From positions 1-64,000 of the forward strand of contig NZ_JAAGPR010000032.1 in assembly GCF_017104965.1 (NCBI RefSeq): 64,000 nt of DNA. Reading direction: 5' to 3'. This DNA is from Paraburkholderia sp. Ac-20340. Lineage in GTDB: Bacteria > Pseudomonadota > Gammaproteobacteria > Burkholderiales > Burkholderiaceae. The notes beneath the pieces were generated by a model. The model ran no database searches. It was not told where the DNA came from and worked only from the letters and a program-made list of their open reading frames with translations. The position numbers and the translations under genes were made by a program. Shown here one piece after another: positions 1 to 7,695 of the stretch. Position 1 is the stretch's first letter. Each line of letters begins with the position of its first letter.

Positions 1-193
1 CGATCTGCTTGATACCGCCCGACGAGCCGATGCCTTGGTAGTTCACCTTGCCGCCGCCCGACTTTTGATAGGCATCCGCCCATTTCGTGTAGATCGGTGC
101 TGCAAAGGTGCTGCCCGCGCCAGTGATATCGGCAGCGTGGGCGAGCGAAGCGAACAGTGCACAGGCGGCAACAACAAGAATCCGGTTTTTCAT
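1..193 (-). CDS. pstS: Phosphate ABC transporter substrate-binding protein PstS, N-terminal part
   Basis: Only the first 64 codons lie in the window; the gene runs off the left edge. The start is the ATG at 193-191. The product opens with a short basic stretch and a hydrophobic core ending in a Sec cleavage site ([12 protein letters not shown]), so it is periplasmic. The following residues, [20 protein letters not shown] and then [10 protein letters not shown], are the characteristic phosphate-binding N-lobe of PstS, which delivers phosphate to the PstCAB permease. The rest of the pst operon would be expected to the left, outside the window. No convincing Pho box could be assigned upstream. 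The family call is secure although the protein is partial. Confidence 0.93.
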   Translation of the reverse strand, partial: MKNRILVVAACALFASLAHAADITGAGSTFAAPIYTKWADAYQKSGGGKVNYQGIGSSGGIKQI

Positions 194-633
194 GACGACT
201 CCATTCTTTTCGTGACAATTACAGCGTCGGCACGATAGGCGCGGAATATTTCAAAACCGTGAAACATGGGTAATTCGCTTCAAAGAATAATCCTCGACGC
301 AGAGCCAGCATATTTAACTCATGAACTTGCTTAGGCGAACCTTAAGAAAGCGCCATGAATCCATGGTTTTTTGAATATTTTCTATCGCGCAAATCATTAC
401 AGATTGAACTGAAGATCACGTCGAGCGATCAGAAACGGCGAACTGAATGTTGTCGAATTATTAGGCTATTTTTACAATTATAAATTCACTTTTATGTGCC
501 ATGTAACTAAGTTTCTCTTAATAGTTGCGTTGTTATCGTGATGTCCGCTTACACAGTGCGTGCTGCTTCGATCATGAGACGCCGCTATCCAATACATCGC
601 TCGTCCATTCGTTTGTCACCCAACTCCCTGCAC
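194..633. other. Divergent intergenic region between pstS and the propeller gene
   Basis: This is a 440-base AT-richer stretch between divergent genes. No gene was recognised; a GTG-initiated extension of the downstream frame from 538 has no signal-peptide logic and is ignored. It holds two hexamer-pair motifs with 5-base spacers resembling PmrA/OmpR-family boxes: CTTAGG-N5-CTTAAG at 330-346 (a good match) and ACTAAG-N5-CTTAAT at 506-522 (weaker). Promoters for both flanking genes must lie here. Confidence 0.6.
330..346. promoter_or_regulatory. PmrA-type hexamer pair, CTTAGG-N5-CTTAAG
   Basis: Two near-identical hexamers are separated by five bases, one helical turn centre to centre, the arrangement bound by dimers of OmpR-family regulators; PmrA boxes are described as CTTAAG-N5-CTTAAG. 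On the minus strand the site reads CTTAAG-GTTCG-CCTAAG. It lies about 137 bases upstream of pstS and about 290 bases upstream of the propeller gene. A perfect version occurs at 7505-7521. Function is inferred. Confidence 0.4.
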
Positions 634-1686
634 ATGGCCATCATTCAACGCAGTCTTGTTGCAACAGTCTGTTTGCTCATCGGCATTTCGGCTCAAGCAA
701 CAACTCCTCAGCCTGAGAAAACGCTGGCCATTCCCGGCGCCCCGCTTGCGAGCTTCGATATTGGCTTTGCCAGCCACGGTCTCTATGCGCTCGCGGATCG
801 CTCGAATGCGTCCGTCGATCTGTTCGATACTCACACGCTTCGCTTCGAAGGGCGGCTGACGGGCTTTACCGGTGAGAAGGCGACCGATATGTCCGGGCCG
901 AATGGCATCGTCATCGTCGGCAAGAAGATTTGGGCAGGAGACGGAAATAGCGATATCAAGGTCATCGATATTGCGTCGAAGAAGACGCTCGCGACGGTCT
1001 CGACCGGCGGCAGCAAGCGTGTTGACGAGCTGGCTTACGATCCTCAGGAGCAGTTGATTGCCGCCGCCAACAACGCTGACGATCCCCCTTTCGTCACGCT
1101 GATTTCAGCGCGAGCGCCCTACGATGTGAGGGCTAGACTCTTGCTGCCCCAAGCCACGGACGGCATCGAGCAGCCCGTCTGGGAACCGGCGACCAGGAAG
1201 CTGTTGCTTGCGGTGCCCGTACTCGACGGACACAAGGATGACGGCGGCATCGCCGTGATCGATCCGCGCAGCGCGAAGCTGGAGCGCATGATTCACGTCG
1301 CGCGCTGCATGCCCGCAGGACTGGCAGCGGGTCCGGATGGCCAAATCCTGGTCGGGTGCAGTAACGATGCTGTCGAAGCCGGATTTCCGGCCAAGTCGCT
1401 GCTGATCGATTCGCGTACTGGCACCGTCACTGCTTCACTCGACCAGGTCGGCGGTTCCGATGAAGTCTGGTATGACGCCAGCTCCGGGCGCTATGGTCTG
1501 GCCGCCGTCGCCAACCCCGGCGGCCCAGTGATGGGATTCGTCGACGCACACAGCAAGCGCTGGCTGGGCAATATCCCGACGGGCAAAGCGGCGCATTCGA
1601 TTGCCGCCGACGACCACAAGTTTTTTGTGCCTGTTGCGGCAGGCGACACGACCTGCACGAGCGGTTGCGTCAGGGTATATCGTTAG
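634..1686 (+). CDS. Secreted YncE-like beta-propeller protein
   Basis: The product is 350 residues when started at the ATG at 634, which directly precedes a clean signal peptide (residues about 1-22, ending near SAQA). In-frame upstream codons from 538 encode a basic, non-signal stretch and are probably untranslated. The mature protein has repeated blades of the YVTN/YncE type, such as GEKATDMSGPNGIVI, IKVIDIASKKTLATVSTGG and GGIAVIDPRSAKLERMI. Such proteins are periplasmic; E. coli YncE is iron-regulated and lies beside a TonB receptor, which fits the siderophore genes nearby. There are four cysteines, including a C-terminal CTSGC pair that could form a disulfide. The ligand is unknown. A strong terminator follows directly. 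Confidence 0.8.
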   Translation: MAIIQRSLVATVCLLIGISAQATTPQPEKTLAIPGAPLASFDIGFASHGLYALADRSNASVDLFDTHTLRFEGRLTGFTGEKATDMSGPNGIVIVGKKIWAGDGNSDIKVIDIASKKTLATVSTGGSKRVDELAYDPQEQLIAAANNADDPPFVTLISARAPYDVRARLLLPQATDGIEQPVWEPATRKLLLAVPVLDGHKDDGGIAVIDPRSAKLERMIHVARCMPAGLAAGPDGQILVGCSNDAVEAGFPAKSLLIDSRTGTVTASLDQVGGSDEVWYDASSGRYGLAAVANPGGPVMGFVDAHSKRWLGNIPTGKAAHSIAADDHKFFVPVAAGDTTCTSGCVRVYR

Positions 1687-1709
1687 TCCGTTGATACCGG
1701 GCAGGCTAC

Positions 1710-1740
1710 GCGTATCGAGGCAGCGCCTCGATACGCTTTT
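1710..1740 (+). terminator. Rho-independent terminator after the propeller gene
   Basis: A perfect 12-bp stem (GCGTATCGAGGC paired with GCCTCGATACGC) with a three-base loop is followed by TTTT at 1737-1740. It begins 24 bases after the stop codon and separates this gene from the convergent gene ending at 1808. Confidence 0.88.
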
Positions 1741-1807
1741 CAGCAACGCGGCAACTCATTGCGATTTATGTGCAATTGGCCTGGGCTACCCGCTTGTGCC
1801 GGGCTGA

Positions 1808-2617
1808 CTACTTGCAACGCTCGTCACCTGGTTCGCGAATCGCCCAATTCACGGCTGCGTCGAAAAGCGCGTTGCCATTGGCGCTGAGCTTTTCAAACGA
1901 GCGATTACCGAGAAACAGCGCGACACGACGCGCGGGCGCGACGAAATCGTAGTCCATAGTCGCCCCCTTCTCGTAAGCGAAAACCACCGCATGGGTCGGT
2001 TCGCCAGCGATGGTCGCAATGATTGTCGCGCCCGGCCCAGGCTTGCCCCATCCGATTTCGTCGTCTCGCGGATAGACCCAGCGCTTTCCGGCCGGCACGC
2101 CGCCCGCGAGCGGGCTCGGTGCATTCACAACGTTCACGTAGTGCTCTTTCACGACCTCGCCGAAGTCCTCGCCCTTTTTCTGACCGGTGAAGCGCAGCGA
2201 ATCGAACAGATCCGATTCCCACGTCAAGAGTGGGACAGGGACGTCGCGAAACGGCGTCCCGACCATATCGCGCGCGCTGACTACCGACGAGATGATGACC
2301 AGGTCTTCGCCTTTCGCAGCCGAAACCGGCGCATCCTCGTCGACGAGTTTGACGACCATTCCGCGTTGCTCCAGATGCGCGACCACCTTGTCGTCTTCTT
2401 CCCGGTCGCGATGATTGAGTCGGGTAACGTACAGCACGTTCTTGCCGGTCGTGACTGCATCGGCGCCCGGCCCCGCTTCGCGAGGCGCCGCCGCGGCAGC
2501 CGTGCCTGCACCACCCAACGCGAGCAACGCAGCGAGCAACGAGGCCACCCGCAGTAGCGTGCCTCGCGACCCGCGCGACGCTGTGACGCGCGAACGCAAT
2601 GACAGATTCATATTCAT
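1808..2617 (-). CDS. Exported protein of unknown function coupled to a TonB receptor gene
   Basis: The 269-residue product starts at the ATG at 2617, with a GGAGA ribosome site just upstream. Residues about 1-43 form a signal peptide with a long Ala/Leu-rich core, so the protein is exported. The body begins with an alternating strand-helix pattern (KNVLYVTRLNHRDREED, VVKLVDEDAP, EDLVIISSVV) resembling a flavodoxin- or ThuA-like Rossmann fold, and ends in helix-rich segments (VALFLGNRSFEKL). No catalytic motif was recognised. It lies 13 bases after the stop of the TonB receptor and is probably cotranscribed, suggesting a periplasmic role in handling that receptor's ligand. The function is not assigned. 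Confidence 0.7.
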   Translation of the reverse strand: MNMNLSLRSRVTASRGSRGTLLRVASLLAALLALGGAGTAAAAAPREAGPGADAVTTGKNVLYVTRLNHRDREEDDKVVAHLEQRGMVVKLVDEDAPVSAAKGEDLVIISSVVSARDMVGTPFRDVPVPLLTWESDLFDSLRFTGQKKGEDFGEVVKEHYVNVVNAPSPLAGGVPAGKRWVYPRDDEIGWGKPGPGATIIATIAGEPTHAVVFAYEKGATMDYDFVAPARRVALFLGNRSFEKLSANGNALFDAAVNWAIREPGDERCK

Positions 2618-2630
2618 GGTTGTTCTCCTA

Positions 2631-4847
2631 TCAGAAATCGATTGTCGAGGTCAACGAGATGGTCCGTTCGAGCCCAATACCCAATTGACTCGATCCCGCC
2701 GACGCCCAGTAGTGTTTGTTGAACGCATTCTCGACATTCAACTGAAACGTGGCGTTGCGTCCAAACAGACTCGTCTCGTAGCGAGCGCCAGCGGAGAACA
2801 GCGTGTAGCCGGGGATATAGGCCTGATTCGCGTCGTTGATCGGACGCTGGCCTACGAAATACGCACCGCCGTTGATCGAAAAGCCATAAAGATGCGGCAC
2901 TCGATAATTCAGAAATACGCTGCCGGTGTAACGCGGTGTGTTTTCCGGGCGCTTGCCGAGCGTGGTGGAATCGGTGCTGTCGACGAGCGTCGCATCGAGC
3001 CACATTCCGGTCGTGACGATCGAGAGATCGCGCGTGATGTCGCCCTGATACGAAAACTCGATACCTCGATAGCGGCCCACACCGTTCAGGGCGTAGACGC
3101 CGTCAGCATCCGTGCTTGCAGACGGTTGCCGAATCTGGAACGCAGCGATCGACGCCAGGGCGCCGTTATTGAAGCGATGCCTCAGGCCGACTTCCACTTG
3201 TTTGCTCACCGCCGCGGGCAGAATCTGATACGCGTTTGTGGCCGTCGCGGGCGCAGTGCCAGCAGACTCAAGCCCTTCGATATAGCTCGCGTAGACGCTC
3301 GTTCTCGGCGTGAGCTTGTACACGATGCTCGCCGACGGCGACGTGTGGTTCACATCCTGCGTGACCGTTTTCGCTTGCGTAGCGTGATAGGACGAATACC
3401 GCACGCCCGCCGTGAAGTCGAGATGCTTCGTCAAGCCGATGCGGTCGAAAAGGTAGGCGCCCTGGTTACTGATGTGCTGCGCGTAAAAGGCCTTCGACGA
3501 ACCTGGCGTCAAACTCGTGATACTGATCGGCTCATACAGATTCTGCGTCGCCGTGTAATAGTAAGTCGTGAAATCAGGCTGGAATAGCCAGTTTTCGTTG
3601 ACGCCGAACGTGACGTCGTGCGTGACAGGCCCCGTGTCGAACAGGCCATTGATTTCCGCGCGCACATTCTTGTTCTCGTAGAACTGGCCATTCTGCTGGC
3701 TGCCCTGAACCTGGCCGGTTCCCGTATCGACGTTGTACTTCTGGAAAATCCAGAGCCATCGATTGCGTTGCGTGATCGATTGACCAATCGACACATTGGC
3801 GCTCCAGTTGTCGTTGATCAGATAGTCGGCGCGCAGAATCTGTGCAATTGCGGTGGATGTGGTGGGCTTGTCGTTCGGCACCAGCAATTTCGACGCGTCT
3901 GGCAGCGAGGGCAACGTGATGACGCCGTTGACGGCAGTGAGCGGCGTAATACCGGCCTGCTCGACCACACGCTGATCGATGTGCTCGAGGTCGTATTTGA
4001 GCGTCAATCGATTCGTCGGCTTCCAGTCGAGCGCGACGCTCTCGAACATGCGATAGCCGCGGTCGCCACTGATAGGCGTCTCGACATGTTCGGCCATCGC
4101 ATTGACGCGAATACCGAACTGCTTGTCCGCACCGAAGCGCCGCGCAATATCGACGTGCGCGCCGACCGAACCATGCGAATCGACCAGCGTCGACACCGAC
4201 GTCACCGGCGTGTCGCCCGCGCGCTTCATCACCATGTTGACGATCCCGGCCGGCGCCGCGAAGCCGTAGTACAACGCCGAAGCCCCCTTCAGCACTTCGA
4301 CCCGCTCCTTATCCTCCATCGGCATCCAGATGTTGTTGTCGATGGGCAGTACGCCGTCGAGGTAATAGCTTTGACGGTTGTCCAGTGCAATGCCGCGAAT
4401 GGAAAGCTGGTCATACGAAATACCGCTCAGCTGCTGGCGCGTGACGCCCGCTACATTGCGCAACGCGTCGTACAAACCCGTTGCGGCTTGCGCTTTCAGC
4501 ACATCGCTCGTGACGACGCTCACGGTGGCAGGAACATCGAGCGCGTCGAGTCCGCGGTATTGACCCGTCTGAACGGTTTTCGGCGCGTAAGGGCTGACTG
4601 CCGACTCCTTCGCGGTCTTGACCACAATGGGCGCCAGCGTGGCCCCCTCTGCCGTCGCATTCGTCACGGTGGACGCCGACGCGGACGTGCTGGGAGCGGC
4701 AACCAGTTCGTCTCCGAAAGCGCGACCATCGGCGAACCCGCCATAGACGACCACAGACAGCGCAACGGCGATAGACCGGCGTCGTTTCAAGGTGGAGCGT
4801 TGCCGCGCCGAAGAGGCGCGACGGACCTGGCGAGAAGATCGATTCAT
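2631..4847 (-). CDS. TonB-dependent siderophore receptor
   Basis: The product is 738 residues from the ATG at 4847. The open frame extends to 5060, but that extension lacks a signal peptide, whereas MNRSSRQVRR begins an N-terminal basic region followed by a hydrophobic segment and AFG-type cleavage. The plug domain is clear: TVQTGQYRGLDALDVPATVSVV (TonB-box side), QLSIRGIALDNRQSYYLDGVLP and RVEVLKGASALYYGFAAPAGIVN. The C-terminal barrel ends with the aromatic signature ISLTSTIDF, as needed for Bam insertion. It belongs to the ferrichrome/ferripyoverdine-type receptor family and imports Fe-siderophores using TonB energy. The ligand cannot be read from sequence. It is followed by the exported-protein gene at 1808-2617. 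Confidence 0.92.
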   Translation of the reverse strand: MNRSSRQVRRASSARQRSTLKRRRSIAVALSVVVYGGFADGRAFGDELVAAPSTSASASTVTNATAEGATLAPIVVKTAKESAVSPYAPKTVQTGQYRGLDALDVPATVSVVTSDVLKAQAATGLYDALRNVAGVTRQQLSGISYDQLSIRGIALDNRQSYYLDGVLPIDNNIWMPMEDKERVEVLKGASALYYGFAAPAGIVNMVMKRAGDTPVTSVSTLVDSHGSVGAHVDIARRFGADKQFGIRVNAMAEHVETPISGDRGYRMFESVALDWKPTNRLTLKYDLEHIDQRVVEQAGITPLTAVNGVITLPSLPDASKLLVPNDKPTTSTAIAQILRADYLINDNWSANVSIGQSITQRNRWLWIFQKYNVDTGTGQVQGSQQNGQFYENKNVRAEINGLFDTGPVTHDVTFGVNENWLFQPDFTTYYYTATQNLYEPISITSLTPGSSKAFYAQHISNQGAYLFDRIGLTKHLDFTAGVRYSSYHATQAKTVTQDVNHTSPSASIVYKLTPRTSVYASYIEGLESAGTAPATATNAYQILPAAVSKQVEVGLRHRFNNGALASIAAFQIRQPSASTDADGVYALNGVGRYRGIEFSYQGDITRDLSIVTTGMWLDATLVDSTDSTTLGKRPENTPRYTGSVFLNYRVPHLYGFSINGGAYFVGQRPINDANQAYIPGYTLFSAGARYETSLFGRNATFQLNVENAFNKHYWASAGSSQLGIGLERTISLTSTIDF

Positions 4848-5345
4848 GGCGGAGAAGGAGAAAATAACGAGCAAAGCTGCGCCATCGAACGTCTTGCGTT
4901 CGAATTGGCCGACACAGAGAAAATTGAAACAGGCAAGCCGTGGAAACGTCGTTCCACGCTTGCACCAAGGCGAAAATCGCCAAACGGCTAGCGGTTCAGC
5001 CTGAAGCGTGCACGACTGAACGTGCCACTGTCCGGTCGATTCCCTGCAATTGAGGCCCACGCATAGAAAGTAGGATTACTAATCGTCCTATCTGACAACA
5101 TGAGCACACGTGCACGAGAACGCACCACACCACTCTGGCTGGTTTTCAGCAGTGAACAGCTCCGCTGACTGTCACGGAGGTCTGCTCGCTGCTAAAATGA
5201 GAATGGTTCGTATTTATACTTTAAAAATTCAGATTTGGCAATTCCCTCGCAAAATCAATGAGATGAACCGCGTTTAATGAACTTTATTTAATGTTCGGGG
5301 GACGTTTTGAGGGCTGTCCTGCCGATTTTTTGACGAGATTTCGCC
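4848..5345. other. Divergent promoter region between TonB receptor and two-component genes
   Basis: There are 498 bases between the divergent receptor gene and the response-regulator gene. The part next to the receptor is coding-like but lacks a plausible product and is probably leader. The part from about 5185 to 5345 is AT-rich and promoter-like, with a Fur-box-like sequence at 5196-5214. No further gene was recognised. Confidence 0.6.
5196..5214. promoter_or_regulatory. Fur-box-like operator
   Basis: AATGAGAATGGTTCGTATT matches an idealised AATGAGAATCATTCTCATT palindrome at 15 of 19 positions by eye. It lies in the AT-rich promoter region 132 bases upstream of the response-regulator start and about 350 bases upstream of the TonB receptor start. 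Fe-Fur repression of one or both divergent units is inferred from the site and from the function of the genes. Confidence 0.5.
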
Positions 5346-6029
5346 ATGCCAACAATACTTGTCGTCGAAGACGACGCGAAAACACTCCGCGAAATCAAGG
5401 CCGCGCTGGAGGATCACGGATATCTGGTCGAAACCGCGACGACGGGCGCGGAAGGACTCGCGTGCGCAACTTCGCGCAGCCTTGACGCGATCATTCTCGA
5501 CCGGATGCTGCCAGGCGGGATGGATGGCCTCGAGGTGTTGGGCGCACTTCGCGACGCGGCATCAACAACGCCTGTGTTGATTCTCAGCGCACTATCGACC
5601 GTTGACGAGCGCGTGAAGGGATTGCGCACGGGCGGTGACGATTACCTCGTCAAGCCATTCGAATATATCGAGCTGACTGCCCGGCTCGATTCTTTGGTTC
5701 GTCGCGCGCAGACCTCTATCCAGGAACCAACGTATCGCATCGGCCAACTGCATGTCGACCTGGTCAGCCGCACTGTGCGATATGCAGGAAAGGAAGTCGA
5801 ACTACTACCGCGCGAGTACCGGATTCTCGAGTATATGATCCGTCGCGAAGGGCAAGTGGTCAGCCGCACGATGCTGTTTGAAGCGGTCTGGAATTACCGC
5901 GTAGGCGAGCGCACCAATGTTATCGATGTACATATCAGTCGCCTGAGAAAGAAACTCGACCCGACGGCAACGGCGCCCATCATTCATACCGTTCGCGGAT
6001 CTGGTTATGTCCTTCGTGCGCCTGATTGA
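5346..6029 (+). CDS. OmpR-family response regulator
   Basis: The 227-residue product has a receiver domain (residues about 3-117) with the acidic pair E8-D9-D10, phosphoacceptor D52 in LDAIILDRMLPGG, the conserved S/T position in LILSALS and the lysine of DDYLVKPFEY. A winged-helix trans_reg_C domain fills residues about 130-225, ending in the wing IHTVRGSGYVLR. The histidine-kinase gene overlaps its 3' end by 23 bases, so translation is coupled. The position between two TonB receptor genes, with CTTAAG-type hexamer pairs and Fur-like sites nearby, suggests a role in metal or siderophore control. The signal and targets are inferred. Confidence 0.92.
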   Translation: MPTILVVEDDAKTLREIKAALEDHGYLVETATTGAEGLACATSRSLDAIILDRMLPGGMDGLEVLGALRDAASTTPVLILSALSTVDERVKGLRTGGDDYLVKPFEYIELTARLDSLVRRAQTSIQEPTYRIGQLHVDLVSRTVRYAGKEVELLPREYRILEYMIRREGQVVSRTMLFEAVWNYRVGERTNVIDVHISRLRKKLDPTATAPIIHTVRGSGYVLRAPD

Positions 6030-7446
6030 CCTTCGACGCACCACAAGCTTTCGGCTTTCGGTGCTATTCCTCGGCATCTTTGGCGGCATCTCGGTGCCTC
6101 TGTTCGCCTATCTGTATTTTTCGATTACCGGTTTCGAAACGAAGCGGGTGGATGACTGGCTAGGTCGCGAATACGTTGCCATGCAGCGCAGTTCACCAGC
6201 GAGACTGTCCGCTCTTTTCAATGTACTGGCTCAAAGCGACCCGGACCAGCAGCGCCCAAACGGTCTCTTCAAGAACGACGGTCAATATATCGCTGGCTCC
6301 TTGACCAGGCTGCCTCATGATATTGCCTCCGTGGGAGAGCCATTCACCATCCGTTTGCAGCAGGGACCCATCAATCAGACCGCGCGCTGTATTGCTGCGA
6401 ATCTTCCGGGTAACCATATCGCGATGCGATGCCAGAACGCGCGCGAGCTGAACAGTTTCAACAGCGGCCTCGTCAAAGTGCTGTTGATAGGCGCGGCTAT
6501 CGCCCTCGCAATTGGCCTGGTCGGTGCGGCGTTAATCGGACTGGGTTCACTTCGTCGCCTGGATGCCGTCACAGCGACAATCAGGCAAATCGTTGACGGA
6601 GACCTCTCGCAGCGTTTGCCGACGCATCGACGCCACGACGACCTCGAAAGCCTGGTACGAGTGGTCAACGGAATGCTCGACGAAATCGAGAGACTGATGA
6701 ACGAAGTAAAAGGCGTCTGCGATGCGATCGCACACGACCTGCGTACGCCGCTAACGACGATGATTGCCGGGCTCGAGCGGGTGCAGCGGCGTGACCGGAC
6801 GGTTGACGACTATCGTCAGGCGCTGAACGAAACCCTCATCGACGCCACGGACATGCTTCACACTTTCAACGCGCTGCTTCGAATATCGGAAATCGAAAGC
6901 GGTGTGCGCCGCGAATCGTTCGTGGAGGTCGATATGGCCGCGATCGTCAGTGACGTGTATGAATACTATGAGGCATCTGCGGAAGAAAAGCGCCTTACAT
7001 ACCGATGCGAAATCGAAGGCAATTGTGATTTTCACCTGAAAGGCGACCCGAATCTATTGTTCGAAGCGCTGGCCAATCTCATCGAGAATGCCATCAAATT
7101 TACGCCAACAGGAGGGCGGATCGTGGTCAGCCTGGTCCGCCTTGAAGGCCGCATTCAATTTTCTGTTCACGACAATGGCCCCGGCATCCCCGAAAACGAG
7201 CATCAAGCTGTGTTGCAGCGCTTTTATCGCGGCGAGACCAGCAGACATACTCCCGGAAACGGACTTGGGCTAAGCCTGTCGAATGCAGTCGCCGCAATGC
7301 ACGGCATGACGCTGATATTCGATCGCGTCGCAAAAGGCTGCCGCGTTATGTTGATTGAAGCAGACGGAGCCGTCGACGTTCATGAGACCCGCATTCAAGG
7401 CAAGCGCACTGCAACACAATCCACCCAGAAAGCAACCTGGCAGTGA
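6007..7446 (+). CDS. Sensor histidine kinase, partner of the OmpR-family regulator
   Basis: The 479-residue product starts at ATG 6007 inside the regulator gene. Two membrane helices (residues about 15-38 and 158-182) flank a periplasmic sensor region of roughly 120 residues. HAMP residues follow (LRRLDAVTATIRQIVDGDLSQRLP), then a dimerisation domain with H243 in CDAIAHDLRTPLT. The ATPase domain has NLIENAIKFTP (N box), VHDNGPGIPENE (G1) and GNGLGLSLS (G2). It is a complete class I kinase that should phosphorylate the adjacent regulator. The sensor domain contains two cysteines (TARCIAANLPG and AMRCQN) that could form a disulfide; no clear metal motif was seen. Confidence 0.92.
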   Translation: MSFVRLIDLRRTTSFRLSVLFLGIFGGISVPLFAYLYFSITGFETKRVDDWLGREYVAMQRSSPARLSALFNVLAQSDPDQQRPNGLFKNDGQYIAGSLTRLPHDIASVGEPFTIRLQQGPINQTARCIAANLPGNHIAMRCQNARELNSFNSGLVKVLLIGAAIALAIGLVGAALIGLGSLRRLDAVTATIRQIVDGDLSQRLPTHRRHDDLESLVRVVNGMLDEIERLMNEVKGVCDAIAHDLRTPLTTMIAGLERVQRRDRTVDDYRQALNETLIDATDMLHTFNALLRISEIESGVRRESFVEVDMAAIVSDVYEYYEASAEEKRLTYRCEIEGNCDFHLKGDPNLLFEALANLIENAIKFTPTGGRIVVSLVRLEGRIQFSVHDNGPGIPENEHQAVLQRFYRGETSRHTPGNGLGLSLSNAVAAMHGMTLIFDRVAKGCRVMLIEADGAVDVHETRIQGKRTATQSTQKATWQ

Positions 7447-7453
7447 AACTTGC

Positions 7454-7474
7454 ATGCGCCAATATCGGGCGCAT
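7454..7474. terminator. Weak hairpin after the kinase gene
   Basis: ATGCGCC and GGCGCAT form a 7-bp stem with a 7-base loop eight bases after the kinase stop. It lacks a T-run, so it may only attenuate or protect the transcript. Confidence 0.3.
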
Positions 7475-7504
7475 CGGCCTCCTTCCGTGTGTTCGCTCAA
7501 CTTC

Positions 7505-7521
7505 CTTAAGAAACGCTTAAG
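7505..7521. promoter_or_regulatory. Perfect PmrA-type box CTTAAG-N5-CTTAAG
   Basis: CTTAAG, AAACG, CTTAAG: two identical hexamers with a five-base spacer, embedded in a slightly longer inverted repeat (TTCCTTAAG and CTTAAGGAA, 7502-7524). This is the published arrangement for PmrA boxes and similar OmpR-family sites. It lies 59 bases after the two-component pair and 175 bases upstream of the second TonB receptor, so the neighbouring regulator is the obvious candidate to bind it. A hairpin role is an alternative, but there is no T-run directly after it. Confidence 0.5.
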
Positions 7522-7606
7522 GAAATGCTCATTCGAAAAAAAACAACGGAGTAGTCGACGGCACCATTGAAATCGATGCCGCGAGCATCTTTTTCCTCAT
7601 ATGTAT

Positions 7607-7623
7607 TGCGAACAGTTCTCATT
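7607..7623. promoter_or_regulatory. Fur-box-like operator upstream of the siderophore operon
   Basis: On the minus strand this reads AATGAGAACTGTTCGCA, matching about 13 of 17 positions of the idealised Fur palindrome. It is 73 bases upstream of the TonB receptor ATG at 7696, a suitable place for iron-dependent repression of the receptor and the biosynthetic genes that follow within 25 bases. Confidence 0.5.
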
Positions 7624-7695
7624 CGCGCTATCGTTAACAAATTGAAAGGCACCGTCATCGCAAGAATTCATTAACAAAAACATAGACTTACGATC

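Noticed and set aside
194-420. Pho box upstream of pstS
   Set aside because: A CTGTAAT heptamer occurs on the minus strand near 396-402 but the second repeat is poor; not enough to call a PhoB site.
2415-4991. Long plus-strand open frames (2415-3587 and 3618-4991) opposite the TonB receptor
   Set aside because: They are antisense shadows of GC3-biased coding sequence, arginine- and histidine-rich, with no domain; the receptor on the minus strand is unambiguous.
4848-5060. N-terminal extension of the TonB receptor to 5060
   Set aside because: The added 71 residues carry no signal peptide; the ATG at 4847 gives a normal export signal.
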